Shown here: positions 1 to 6,521 of the stretch, one piece after another
Layout of the letters: every line of letters starts with the position of its first letter
Numbering within the stretch: the first letter of the stretch is position 1
Source: Desulfotomaculum sp.
Lineage (GTDB): Bacteria; Bacillota; Desulfotomaculia; Desulfotomaculales; Ammonificaceae
Direction: 5' to 3'
Assembly: GCA_012961725.1 (NCBI GenBank)
Contig: DTYU01000069.1
Coordinates: forward strand, 1 to 11,054
DNA: 11,054 nucleotides
Position numbers and translations under genes: made by a program
Notes under the pieces: generated by a model
What the model saw: only the letters and a program-made list of their open reading frames with translations
Databases searched by the model: none
What the model was told of the DNA's origin: nothing

Positions 1-333
1 CTTCAGCTCGATATCCGGCGGGGCGGCGGTATATCCCTTGCCGAAGTACAAAGAGAGGTTGAGCGCGGGATCGCCAAGCATCGACGCGTCGGCCGCATGG
101 ATCGCCACCGGTGCACCGGTGGCTTGTCGCAGCACCAGTACACCCCCGATGTGGTCCGCGTGTCCGTGGGTCAAGAGGATGTGGGTGAGTTTGAACCCCT
201 GTGTGCGAACCGCCTCCAGGATCCGCTCCCCTTCCGCTCCGGGGTCGATTACCGCAGCCGCCTTCTTCACCGGGCAGCCAACGATGTAAGCGTTTGATTG
301 CAGCTCTCCTACCACGAGAGGCTTAACGTACAA
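1..333 (-). CDS. Metallo-beta-lactamase-fold hydrolase (glyoxalase II-like), 3' end cut by window edge
   Basis: The 111 codons present translate to a protein starting (M)YVKPLVVGELQSNAYIVGC and containing LLTHGHADHIGG. The H-x-H-x-D-H zinc motif (His56, His58, Asp60, His61) is diagnostic of the metallo-beta-lactamase fold; the N-terminal strand pattern with Asn15 and the Asp30-Pro-Gly turn fits the hydroxyacylglutathione-hydrolase-like subgroup. The start is TTG at 331-333, chosen because a full AAGGAGG lies six bases upstream and no ATG or GTG fits. The protein runs off the left edge, so the rest of the metal site is not visible. It lies 77 bases downstream of dtd on the same strand; a similar hydrolase next to dtd is common in Clostridia, so it is probably the last or a late member of the recJ-relA-dtd group. 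The substrate cannot be named from the sequence. Confidence 0.88.
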   Translation of the reverse strand, partial: MYVKPLVVGELQSNAYIVGCPVKKAAAVIDPGAEGERILEAVRTQGFKLTHILLTHGHADHIGGVLVLRQATGAPVAIHAADASMLGDPALNLSLYFGKGYTAAPPDIELK

Positions 334-339
334 GATACT

Positions 340-346
340 CCTCCTT
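340..346 (-). promoter_or_regulatory. Ribosome binding site AAGGAGG deciding a TTG start
   Basis: The plus strand reads cctcctt, so the minus strand has a perfect AAGGAGG six bases before TTG (331-333). This site is the main support for using the rare TTG start of the metallo-beta-lactamase-fold gene. Confidence 0.8.
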
Positions 347-349
347 GCG

Positions 350-367
350 CGGTTCAAGCTCACACTG
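350..367. repeat. Copy 1 of an 18-base repeat flanking dtd
   Basis: cggttcaagctcacactg here and cggttcaagctcaaactg at 912-929 differ at one of 18 positions and have the same orientation. One copy lies in each of the spacers on either side of dtd. Read on the minus strand they contain TGAG/TGAAC words at 7-base spacing, so they may belong to the heptamer-type tracts described elsewhere in this window. Confidence 0.6.
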
Positions 368-418
368 ATAGATCTTTACTGACTTCTGCCTGCCGACTAC
401 TGACCCCAGACTACCGTG
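363..418. repeat. Heptameric quasi-repeat tract ending in the dtd stop region
   Basis: From 363 the plus strand splits into 7-base words without gaps: cactgat, agatctt, tactgac, ttctgcc, tgccgac, tactgac, cccagac, taccgtg. The core word is close to TACTGAC; two copies (377-383 and 398-404) are identical. The dtd stop codon (411-413) lies within the last units. No ORF or terminator explains the tract. The period is clear by eye but only four or five units are close to each other. Confidence 0.6.
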
Positions 419-851
419 ATTCAAGTATGATCGTCACCGGACCGTCGTTCACTATTTCCACCAGCATCCTTGCCTGGAACTGCCCCTCTGCGGTTACGGC
501 CCCGTGAGTGTTGAGCGCGGCGATAAAGTCGCGGTACAGCGGTTCGGCCAAGGCCGGCGGCGCGGCCTCGGTAAAGCTCGGGCGGCGCCCGCGCCGGCAG
601 TCGCCGTACAGGGTGAACTGGGATACAACCAGCACCGCGCCCCCTACCTCGAGCACCGACCGGTTCATCTTGCCTTCCCGGTCCTCAAAGATCCGCAGGT
701 TGGCGGTCTTTTCCGCTAAGTAGCGGGCATCGGCCGGCGCGTCGTCTTTTTTTACTCCGAGCAGTACCACGAGGCCCCGTCCAATGGTGGATATAGTCTG
801 CCCCTCCACATAGACCGCACCGCGCGCCACACGCTGCACCACCGCCCTCAT
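411..851 (-). CDS. dtd: D-aminoacyl-tRNA deacylase
   Basis: The 146-residue product has the length of the DTD family and both its active-site signatures: SQFTLYGD (residues 77-84), followed by CRRGRRPSF, and the cross-subunit Gly-cisPro motif NDGPVTI (135-141). DTD is a homodimeric cytosolic enzyme that hydrolyses the ester of D-amino acids (and glycine) mischarged on tRNA, freeing the tRNA and protecting translation from D-amino acids. The ATG start gives the canonical N-terminus MRAVVQRV. The ribosome site is weak: a GGAGG lies about 14 bases upstream and a poorer GGCGGAAGG adjoins the ATG. It follows relA after 194 bases and precedes the metallo-beta-lactamase-fold gene, matching the common relA-dtd order of Firmicutes. 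No damage is seen. Confidence 0.96.
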   Translation of the reverse strand: MRAVVQRVARGAVYVEGQTISTIGRGLVVLLGVKKDDAPADARYLAEKTANLRIFEDREGKMNRSVLEVGGAVLVVSQFTLYGDCRRGRRPSFTEAAPPALAEPLYRDFIAALNTHGAVTAEGQFQARMLVEIVNDGPVTIILESR

Positions 852-1011
852 CCTTCCGCCTTCATCCTCCCCACGCCGACTCTTACAGGTGAGTATTTCC
901 GGGTCCGTTCACGGTTCAAGCTCAAACTGGCGGCCCAGCACTCAGTACATCTCTAAAGCTTTGAAAAACAAGTCCTCTTCGTTTAATGAAATAGCGGCTT
1001 ACAAACCTCAA
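852..1011. other. dtd-relA spacer, no gene
   Basis: Most of the 194-base spacer between relA and dtd. I see no ORF with a ribosome site and no hairpin followed by a T-run on either strand, so relA transcription could continue into dtd. The part near 903-929 reads on the minus strand as TGAA/TGAG words spaced by seven bases, and includes the second copy of the 18-base repeat. Confidence 0.5.
912..929. repeat. Copy 2 of the 18-base repeat flanking dtd
   Basis: cggttcaagctcaaactg matches 350-367 at 17 of 18 positions in the same orientation. The two copies bracket dtd, one in the upstream and one in the downstream spacer. Confidence 0.6.
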
Positions 1012-1046
1012 AGACCTTTAAACTATGAACCTCGAACTTTGAACTT
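1012..1046. repeat. Heptameric quasi-repeat tract at the relA stop codon
   Basis: The plus strand splits into 7-base words agacctt, taaacta, tgaacct, cgaactt, tgaactt, with core word TGAACTT. The relA stop codon (TAA, plus-strand tta at 1046-1048) begins at the last base of the final unit, so the tract starts directly after the gene on its own strand. It is short (five units, three of them close to the core). Confidence 0.6.
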
Positions 1047-3184
1047 TACACCACCCGGCGCACTTCAAAGACGTCCTTTATGCGGTTGATCTTACGTACC
1101 AAGTACTCAAACTGGTCCTTGTCACGGACCTGCGCGCTGAACTCGATGGTCGCCATCCGGTTCTTCTTGCCCCGCGCCGTCACCCAGGCGGCGCTTATCT
1201 TCATTTCCGTCAGCACGCTCATTACGTCGTGCAAGAGCCCTGCACGGTCTATTGCCGAGACCTCCACCCGCACGGAGAAAGGCGCGCTAAAGCCCACCTC
1301 CCACGAAACCTCAACCAGCCGCTCGCTCTCCTGTTCCCGCCAGAATGAGACGTTGCGGCAGTCCGCGCGGTGTACCGAAACCCCCCTGCCCCTGGTCACG
1401 TAGCCCACGATGGGATCCCCCGGCACGGGGTTGCAGCAGTGCGCCAGGCGTATCAGCAAATCGCCGACCCCGTGTACCCGCACGCCCTGAGCATCGCCAC
1501 GCGGCCGGGGTTTCTGTTCCTTTAGAGGCGTTTCCACCGGCTGGTCATCCTTGCGCAGCCGGGCTACCAGGGTCTGTGCGGCGATCACCCCCTGGGTTAC
1601 CGCCGCATACACGTCCTCGACCGTATGCAGGTTGAACCGCCGCCCCTGCTGCAGCAGCTTTTCGCTTTTGAGCACTTCGGGATCCAGGCCTTGCTTCCGC
1701 GCCTCTTTCTCAAGCGCTTCACGGCCCCGGTGGACCGTCTCTTCCCGCCACTCCCGTTTAAAGTAGGTGCGGAGTTTGTTGCGCGCCTGGGAGGTGCGGA
1801 CGATCGTGAGCCAGTCACGGCTCGGGTTGGGCTGCTTACCGGTTAAGATCTCGATGATATCCCCCGTCTGCAGGGTGTATTCAAGCGGCACCAGCCGGCC
1901 GTTCACCTTGGCCCCTTTGTAACGGTGGCCGACATCCGTGTGAATCTTGTACGCAAAGTCGAGCGGCCCGGCACCCGCCGGCAGCTCCACCACATCACCT
2001 TTGGGAGTGAAGACGAAGACCACGTCCGCAAAGACGTCTATCTTCAGCCCTTCCATAAACTCCCGGCCGTCCTTCATTTCGTGCACCCACTCGAGGAGCT
2101 CCCGGAGCCAGGCGAACTTCGCCTCGACCTCTTCGTCGCGCCGCCCTCCTTCCTTGTACCGCCAGTGTGCCGCAATGCCGTATTCCGCCGTTCGGTGCAT
2201 CTCCCGCGTACGGATCTGGATCTCAAGCGGTTCACCCTTTGGCCCGACCACGGTAGTATGCAGGGACTGATACATGTTCTCTTTGGGCACTGCGATGTAG
2301 TCTTTAAAACGGCCCGGGACGGGCTTCCAGATCGTATGCACCACGCCGAGGACCGCGTAACAGTCGCGAACCGTGTCGACAAGCGCCCTAATCCCGGTGG
2401 TATCGAAGATCTCGGCGTAATCCTTCCCCTGCCGCTCCATCTTCTTATAGATGCTGTACAGGTTTTTCGGCCGTCCCTGCAAATCAGCGGTTATCCCGGT
2501 TTCTGCGAGTCTTCCTTTTAAGGTCTCGATAGCCTGCCGGATGTATTCCTCACGTGCCGCCCGGGTCTGCGCTATTTTCTCCGCCAGATCCCGGTACTTT
2601 TTAGGTCTTAAGTGACGGAAAGCCAAGTCTTCGAGTTCCCATTTCAAACGGTAAATCCCCAGCCTATGCGCAAGGGGCGCAAATATCTCGAGCGTTTCCG
2701 AGGCGATGGCCCGCTGCTTCTGCGGGCTGTGGTACTCCAGCGTACGCAGATTGTGCAGGCGGTCGGCCAATTTAATCAGGATTACCCGGATGTCCTTCGC
2801 CATCGCAAGGAACATCTTGCGCAGATTCTCTGCCTGCTGCTCCTCCTTAGAGCGGAACTCAATCCGGGAGAGCTTGGTTACACCGTCGACCAGGGCCGCG
2901 ATCTCAGGCCCGAAGTGATCGGTGATAACGCCGGGCGCAATGCCGGTATCCTCTACGACGTCGTGCAGGAGCCCGGCAACGATCGTTTCGGTATCTAACT
3001 CCAACTCGGCCAAGATGCAGGCCACCGCAACCGGGTGGACGATATACGGTTCCCCGGAGTGGCGCTTTTGCTCACCGTGAAGCGAAACCGCAAAGAGATA
3101 GGCCTGCTTAAGGAGGTCCTCGTCGGGATTTGGGTTATACGATTTAACTTTCGTGATGAGATCATTAAAGAGTGCCAATGTCAT
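1046..3184 (-). CDS. relA: Bifunctional (p)ppGpp synthetase/hydrolase RelA/SpoT
   Basis: A full-length Rel/Spo protein of about 712 residues. Domains in order (numbered from the GTG at 3193): HD hydrolase with HP at 53-54, LLHDVVEDT at 75-83 and LADRLHNLRT at 142-151; synthetase with RPKNLYSIYKK at 241-251, DTTGIRA at 264-270, the PVPGRFKDYIAVPK loop from 291 and EIQIRT at 324-329; TGS from about 386; a Cys-containing domain with HCCNPVPGD at 585-593 and HRADC at 608-612; and a C-terminal ACT domain from about 637. The RFKD form of the synthetase loop together with the intact HD motif fits the bifunctional class that makes and degrades ppGpp. The ATG at 3184 is preferred, with GGTGG five bases upstream; a GTG three codons earlier (3193) is the alternative. 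The start lies inside the end of recJ (20-base overlap), implying translational coupling. Confidence 0.97.
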   Translation of the reverse strand: MTLALFNDLITKVKSYNPNPDEDLLKQAYLFAVSLHGEQKRHSGEPYIVHPVAVACILAELELDTETIVAGLLHDVVEDTGIAPGVITDHFGPEIAALVDGVTKLSRIEFRSKEEQQAENLRKMFLAMAKDIRVILIKLADRLHNLRTLEYHSPQKQRAIASETLEIFAPLAHRLGIYRLKWELEDLAFRHLRPKKYRDLAEKIAQTRAAREEYIRQAIETLKGRLAETGITADLQGRPKNLYSIYKKMERQGKDYAEIFDTTGIRALVDTVRDCYAVLGVVHTIWKPVPGRFKDYIAVPKENMYQSLHTTVVGPKGEPLEIQIRTREMHRTAEYGIAAHWRYKEGGRRDEEVEAKFAWLRELLEWVHEMKDGREFMEGLKIDVFADVVFVFTPKGDVVELPAGAGPLDFAYKIHTDVGHRYKGAKVNGRLVPLEYTLQTGDIIEILTGKQPNPSRDWLTIVRTSQARNKLRTYFKREWREETVHRGREALEKEARKQGLDPEVLKSEKLLQQGRRFNLHTVEDVYAAVTQGVIAAQTLVARLRKDDQPVETPLKEQKPRPRGDAQGVRVHGVGDLLIRLAHCCNPVPGDPIVGYVTRGRGVSVHRADCRNVSFWREQESERLVEVSWEVGFSAPFSVRVEVSAIDRAGLLHDVMSVLTEMKISAAWVTARGKKNRMATIEFSAQVRDKDQFEYLVRKINRIKDVFEVRRVV

Positions 3185-5816
3185 CGGTACCACCAGTGCT
3201 AATTATACCACACTGGAAATAATCTTTAAGCACCTCGGCAGGCGCGGTCAGAAAATGTTTTTGGCAGTGAAGCACCTCCCGTTTAAAGGCGTGCTGCTGT
3301 TTGAAGGTCGGTGATGCAGGGAGGAAACGCCTCTTTTGAGAAGTTTTCAAGCCTATCCGGTAGCCTCGTCCCGCGGTTGTAAATTCAAGGAGGTCGAGTT
3401 CAGCGAGTATGTTGAGTGCGATCCCCAGCGCTTGCCCCCCGGCCCCTGGTATGCCGGAACTCCTTAAAAGCTTTACTGCGTCCGGGAAACTGATTGTTAC
3501 TGCGCTCCGGCCGGCGTACCTCCTGAGGTACTGGTAAAATATGAGCAAGGCATTCCGTGGCGGAGCCAGCGCGCTCAAACCTAACCTTGCCGCTTCCCTG
3601 TCGCGGCTGCTGAAGAGGAGGATCAGCTCTTGCCCGCCGCACCCGCGCAGCCACTCCCATTGGGACCAGGTATGGAGCAGCTCGAAAACGACCACGGCCC
3701 TGTCTTCGGTGAACCGCCCGGCTAATGCGGGCGTGGTGACTAAGAGATCGATCTCGCCAGCCGCCGCCACTTGTAGAGCGGCACGGCGCTGCTCGGCCAG
3801 ACCGCCGTGAAAGACCAGTACACGGTGGGCCTTGTCCTGGAACATCAGCCTGAACCGCGCAGCGACCTCGCACGCGGCGGCGGGTGTAGAGACCACCGCC
3901 ACCGCCGGCGTCCGGCTGTTAAGCAGCCGCGCAAGCGCCGCCCACCGGTCAGGATGCTCCCGCAGGTCAACAAGTGCAGCACGTCTGCAAAAATGCTCCT
4001 TTTTTTCCGGTGCCTCGTCGGGCGTGTAGAGGTCAGTCAGTTGAGATATCTGATCAAGCGCACGCTTGACAAACAGATTTACTTTGCCTGCCGGTGCATC
4101 TTGTACAAGAGGGTCTGGTTTTGCGGGGGAATCCTTTTCCGCCGGCCTGAACTCCTCGATCATCAGCTCCAACCGGCCGGTAACCTCGCTTATCACCGGC
4201 CGGAAAACCACGTCCAGCATCCGCGGGGGCGACTCAATACCGGCGAGACCGAAGCCGATCGCGTCAATGCCGGTGTCACCCTGCCGCAGCCGCAGCTTCA
4301 GGTGGTTCCCGTTTGCCCCGACCGGGCGCGCGTCTTCGACGCTTACGCCGAAAGAGATCAAGCGCACCGGCGGGTTTCCGCACCCGTGGGGTTCGAGGAG
4401 TCTGAGTTCCCCGGCGAGTCCCGGGGTAAGTTCCGCGAATTTGACATCCGCGTCCAAGTACGTAGCGGCCGGTGCGGGGGGCTTTTCACACCGGCTGTAC
4501 TGGAGGAGCGCCTCCGCGAACGATGCAACCGCCTCGCGCATGACGGTGAATCCCCCGGCCCCGGTGTGGCCGCCGTATTCCACAAGGTGTGGGGCGGCGT
4601 GTCGCAGCGCTTGGAAAACGTCAAAACCCGGCGTTCCCCGTCCCGATCCGCGGCCGGTGCTGCCGTTGAGGGCGATCAAGAAAACCGGGCGGTTATACCG
4701 CTCCGTCAGGCGGTTTGCCGCAATCCCCGTCAGCCCGGGCAGCCACCCTTCCCCCGCGACCACCAGCACCGGTTTTTCCGCCTCGCCGGGTCTTGAGTCT
4801 ATCAGAGCCTGAGCCTCGGCCAGCATCAAGGTTTCCAGCCGCTGCCGTTCCTGGTTGAGGGAACAGAGCAGCGCCGCTTTTTCTTCAGCGGTTTCTTCGC
4901 CGCTCAGCAGGAGATCTAACGCTACACGCGGGTCCCCCACCCTGCCCGCGGCATTTATCCGCGGCGCCAAAACCATGGAGACCGTCCGTGCGGTTACCGT
5001 GTCGCCTACAGCGGCCAGCCGGAGCAGGGCGCGCAGACCTGGGCGTGTCCGCTCACTTATCCTTTTCAGCCCCGCACGGACCAGTATCCGGTTTTCTCCG
5101 GTCAGGGGCACCACGTCGGCAACGGTTCCGATCGCTACGAGGTCGAGCAGATCGTCCGCCATACCCCCGGCGGCGTCTCCCACCATCTCTTGTAGCAGGG
5201 CGACCGCAAGTTTCCAGGCCACGCCTACACCCGCGAACTCCTTATACGGATAGGGGCAGCCTTGCTGTTTCGGGTTGACGACCGCCGCGGCATCAGGCAG
5301 TTCCACCCCCGGCTGGTGGTGGTCGGTGATGATCAGGTCGATGCCGAGTTCGCGGCAGAGGCGGGCCTCCTGGCAGGCAGTTGTCCCGCAGTCCGCGGTG
5401 ACGATCAGGCCGTATCCTTCCTCCCGGCAGCGCCGGAGTACCGGCTCCTTAAGGCCGTACCCTTCCTCCCGGCTCGGCAGGTGACATACGGGTTCGGCGC
5501 CTAGTCCCTTGAATGTCAAAAATAAAAGCGCGGTGGCTGTTACTCCGTCGGCATCGTAGTCCCCGTAAATGAGGATACGCTCCTTTTTCGCCACCGCCTC
5601 TTTTATCCGTGCAACCGCCTTATCGAGGTCTCTTAGCAGCCAGGGGGAGGCGAGCCCGGCGGGCTCCCCTGCTAAAAACTCCGCGGCTTCCCGAAGCGAC
5701 CAGACCCCCCTGTTGATAAGGCACTGTGCCGTAACGGGATGTATATCCAATTCCCGGACGAAAAGCGCCTGCAAGACGGGTTCCCCGGCGGCCAGCCGCC
5801 ACTGTTGCCCGGCCAC
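3165..5816 (-). CDS. recJ: Single-stranded-DNA-specific 5'-3' exonuclease RecJ
   Basis: The 883-residue protein carries the DHH phosphoesterase motifs: DYDADG (86-91), ADCGTT (141-146), TDHH (164-167), and AIGTVADVVPL (228-238). DHHA1 follows with GGHTGAGGF (415-423), then an OB-like region (about 451-556). RecJ degrades 5'-ended single strands in RecF-pathway recombination and mismatch/base-excision repair. Residues about 580-883 form the long Gram-positive C-terminal extension; it has helicase-like fragments (VLVFHGGL at 666-673, DLLVTTPALAGRF at 690-702) but no Walker A, so it is probably non-catalytic. It is about 100 residues longer than the roughly 786-residue B. subtilis protein. The GTG start is supported by GGGAGG six bases upstream. 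The stop lies inside the first codons of relA, where Firmicutes usually have apt between the two. Confidence 0.97.
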   Translation of the reverse strand: MAGQQWRLAAGEPVLQALFVRELDIHPVTAQCLINRGVWSLREAAEFLAGEPAGLASPWLLRDLDKAVARIKEAVAKKERILIYGDYDADGVTATALLFLTFKGLGAEPVCHLPSREEGYGLKEPVLRRCREEGYGLIVTADCGTTACQEARLCRELGIDLIITDHHQPGVELPDAAAVVNPKQQGCPYPYKEFAGVGVAWKLAVALLQEMVGDAAGGMADDLLDLVAIGTVADVVPLTGENRILVRAGLKRISERTRPGLRALLRLAAVGDTVTARTVSMVLAPRINAAGRVGDPRVALDLLLSGEETAEEKAALLCSLNQERQRLETLMLAEAQALIDSRPGEAEKPVLVVAGEGWLPGLTGIAANRLTERYNRPVFLIALNGSTGRGSGRGTPGFDVFQALRHAAPHLVEYGGHTGAGGFTVMREAVASFAEALLQYSRCEKPPAPAATYLDADVKFAELTPGLAGELRLLEPHGCGNPPVRLISFGVSVEDARPVGANGNHLKLRLRQGDTGIDAIGFGLAGIESPPRMLDVVFRPVISEVTGRLELMIEEFRPAEKDSPAKPDPLVQDAPAGKVNLFVKRALDQISQLTDLYTPDEAPEKKEHFCRRAALVDLREHPDRWAALARLLNSRTPAVAVVSTPAAACEVAARFRLMFQDKAHRVLVFHGGLAEQRRAALQVAAAGEIDLLVTTPALAGRFTEDRAVVVFELLHTWSQWEWLRGCGGQELILLFSSRDREAARLGLSALAPPRNALLIFYQYLRRYAGRSAVTISFPDAVKLLRSSGIPGAGGQALGIALNILAELDLLEFTTAGRGYRIGLKTSQKRRFLPASPTFKQQHAFKREVLHCQKHFLTAPAEVLKDYFQCGIISTGGTDDIGTL

Positions 5817-5822
5817 GCTATT

Positions 5823-5828
5823 CCTCCC
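5823..5828 (-). promoter_or_regulatory. Ribosome binding site of recJ (GGGAGG), deciding a GTG start
   Basis: The plus strand has cctccc, giving GGGAGG on the minus strand, six bases before GTG at 5814-5816. Confidence 0.75.
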
Positions 5829-5862
5829 TGCCTTATTTTACCGGAAGTTGCCCCTGGTTTCT

Positions 5863-5892
5863 ATCATAGCATACCGTCCCGGAGAAGGACAA
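5863..5892 (-). promoter_or_regulatory. Candidate sigma-A promoter for recJ-relA-dtd
   Basis: On the minus strand TTGTCC (5887-5892; 4 of 6 match to TTGACA) and TATGAT (5863-5868; 5 of 6 match to TATAAT) are separated by 18 bases. A start near 5856 would give a leader of about 40 bases. The position fits the head of the recJ operon, but the -35 is weak. Confidence 0.45.
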
Positions 5893-5898
5893 CGCCGA

Positions 5899-5947
5899 AT
5901 CGATGAGGGGTGAAGGAAAAGTGATGAGTGATTAAGTAGAAAGTGAA
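5899..5947. repeat. Heptameric quasi-repeat tract upstream of recJ
   Basis: The plus strand splits into atcgatg, aggggtg, aaggaaa, agtgatg, agtgatt, aagtaga, aagtgaa, with core word near AGTGATG. It lies just upstream of the recJ promoter candidate and is purine-rich on the plus strand. No gene explains it. Confidence 0.5.
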
Positions 5948-5970
5948 GGTTCGTGTGCCTGAACTTAGAA

Positions 5971-6045
5971 CCTTCTGTCTTTGTGAGCTTTGTGTGAGAA
6001 GACTTGAAACATAATCCTTGTGTCTCTGTGGCTTTGTGTGAGAGA
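5971..6045. repeat. Imperfect direct repeat of a TTTGTGTGAGA-type unit
   Basis: A unit of about 30 bases beginning ccttctgtctttgtgagct at 5971 recurs 45 bases later (from 6016, beginning ccttgtgtctctgtggc). Both end gctttgtgtgagag or gctttgtgtgagaa. About 27 of 30 positions match with one one-base gap. A minus-strand reading frame crosses it (5838-6050), but the translation is low-complexity and carries the repeat, so it is not taken as a gene. Confidence 0.65.
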
Positions 6046-6066
6046 ATCAAAAGCTAAAGCGAATTT

Positions 6067-6082
6067 GCTATACTGCTATACT
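6067..6082. repeat. Perfect tandem 8-base repeat gctatact x2
   Basis: gctatact occurs twice in a row, directly between the repeat-rich recJ upstream spacer and the terminator of the small winged-helix gene. Two copies only; the role is unknown. Confidence 0.6.
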
Positions 6083-6086
6083 AATG

Positions 6087-6109
6087 AAAAAAGGCCGCGT
6101 GTTGCGGCC
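6087..6109 (-). terminator. Rho-independent terminator of the winged-helix gene
   Basis: On the minus strand GGCCGC - AACAC - GCGGCC is followed directly by six T. This is a GC-rich 6-bp stem with a five-base loop and a T-run, starting about 20 bases after the stop codon of the 95-residue gene. It separates that gene from recJ. Confidence 0.85.
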
Positions 6110-6129
6110 CTCCCTTGAAGAGCGGTTCC

Positions 6130-6417
6130 TTATCCCACGCCGTTTTCTTTGCGCAGGTAGCAGAACTCCTCGCCTAATTTGGTGAGGCTGCAGATCTTGC
6201 TTTTCCCCTCGGCGGTGACGTCTACCAGGCCAAGGGCGTACAACTGCATCACCACGTGGTCTAAAACCGCCCGCTTGACCCGCGCCATGAGAGACAGCTC
6301 CTCCTTGTTCATCCGCCCGCCGTCCCCGAGTGCACGGAGCACCCGCCAGGCCTCTTCCGGAAGACGGTTGTCGACGTGGAGGAAGTACTCGGAAAGCGGT
6401 GCCGCTAACGTGAGCAT
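6130..6417 (-). CDS. Small winged-helix DNA-binding protein (hypothetical)
   Basis: A 95-residue protein without membrane segments. Residues about 24-88 fit a winged helix-turn-helix: helix WRVLRALGDGG, a turn plus helix from MNKEELSLMARVKRAVLDHV (36-55), then MQLYALGLVDVTAEGKSKICSLTKLGEEF, which looks like the MarR/PadR-type recognition helix followed by a wing. This suggests a transcription regulator, but no ligand or target can be inferred. The ATG start has AAGGAGG eight bases upstream (6426-6432), and a terminator follows closely, so it is a real, probably monocistronic gene. It sits between the cation transporter and recJ. I do not recognise a named family. Confidence 0.8.
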   Translation of the reverse strand: MLTLAAPLSEYFLHVDNRLPEEAWRVLRALGDGGRMNKEELSLMARVKRAVLDHVVMQLYALGLVDVTAEGKSKICSLTKLGEEFCYLRKENGVG

Positions 6418-6425
6418 CAGTCTTA

Positions 6426-6432
6426 CCTCCTT
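6426..6432 (-). promoter_or_regulatory. Ribosome binding site AAGGAGG of the winged-helix gene
   Basis: A perfect AAGGAGG on the minus strand, eight bases before the ATG at 6415-6417. Confidence 0.8.
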
Positions 6433-6456
6433 GTTTGTTGGTAGTAAGTTGACAAT

Positions 6457-6462
6457 ATTATG
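6457..6462 (-). promoter_or_regulatory. Possible -10 element (CATAAT) for the winged-helix gene
   Basis: CATAAT on the minus strand lies about 40 bases before the start codon. No good TTGACA is found 16-18 bases further upstream; only TTATTA is available. The 104-base gap 6418-6521 holds no other gene. Its part next to the transporter stop is an A/T-rich run without a GC-rich stem. Confidence 0.25.
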
Positions 6463-6521
6463 CGCGTTTTTGCCTTCGTTAATAACTTAGGCAACGAACT
6501 TTTTTAAAAAAATTTCGAAAA

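Noticed and set aside
1925..2521. 198-codon plus-strand frame inside relA
   Set aside because: A shadow of the conserved relA gene on the opposite strand in GC-rich sequence; no ribosome site or family match.
3807..4796. 329-codon plus-strand frame inside recJ
   Set aside because: A shadow frame opposite the well-conserved recJ; the translation is Arg/Pro-rich and unlike any family.
5838..6050. 70-codon minus-strand reading frame in the recJ upstream spacer
   Set aside because: It runs through the repeats (its product repeats SHxxTxxx-like words), ends inside the recJ promoter region and has no good ribosome site.
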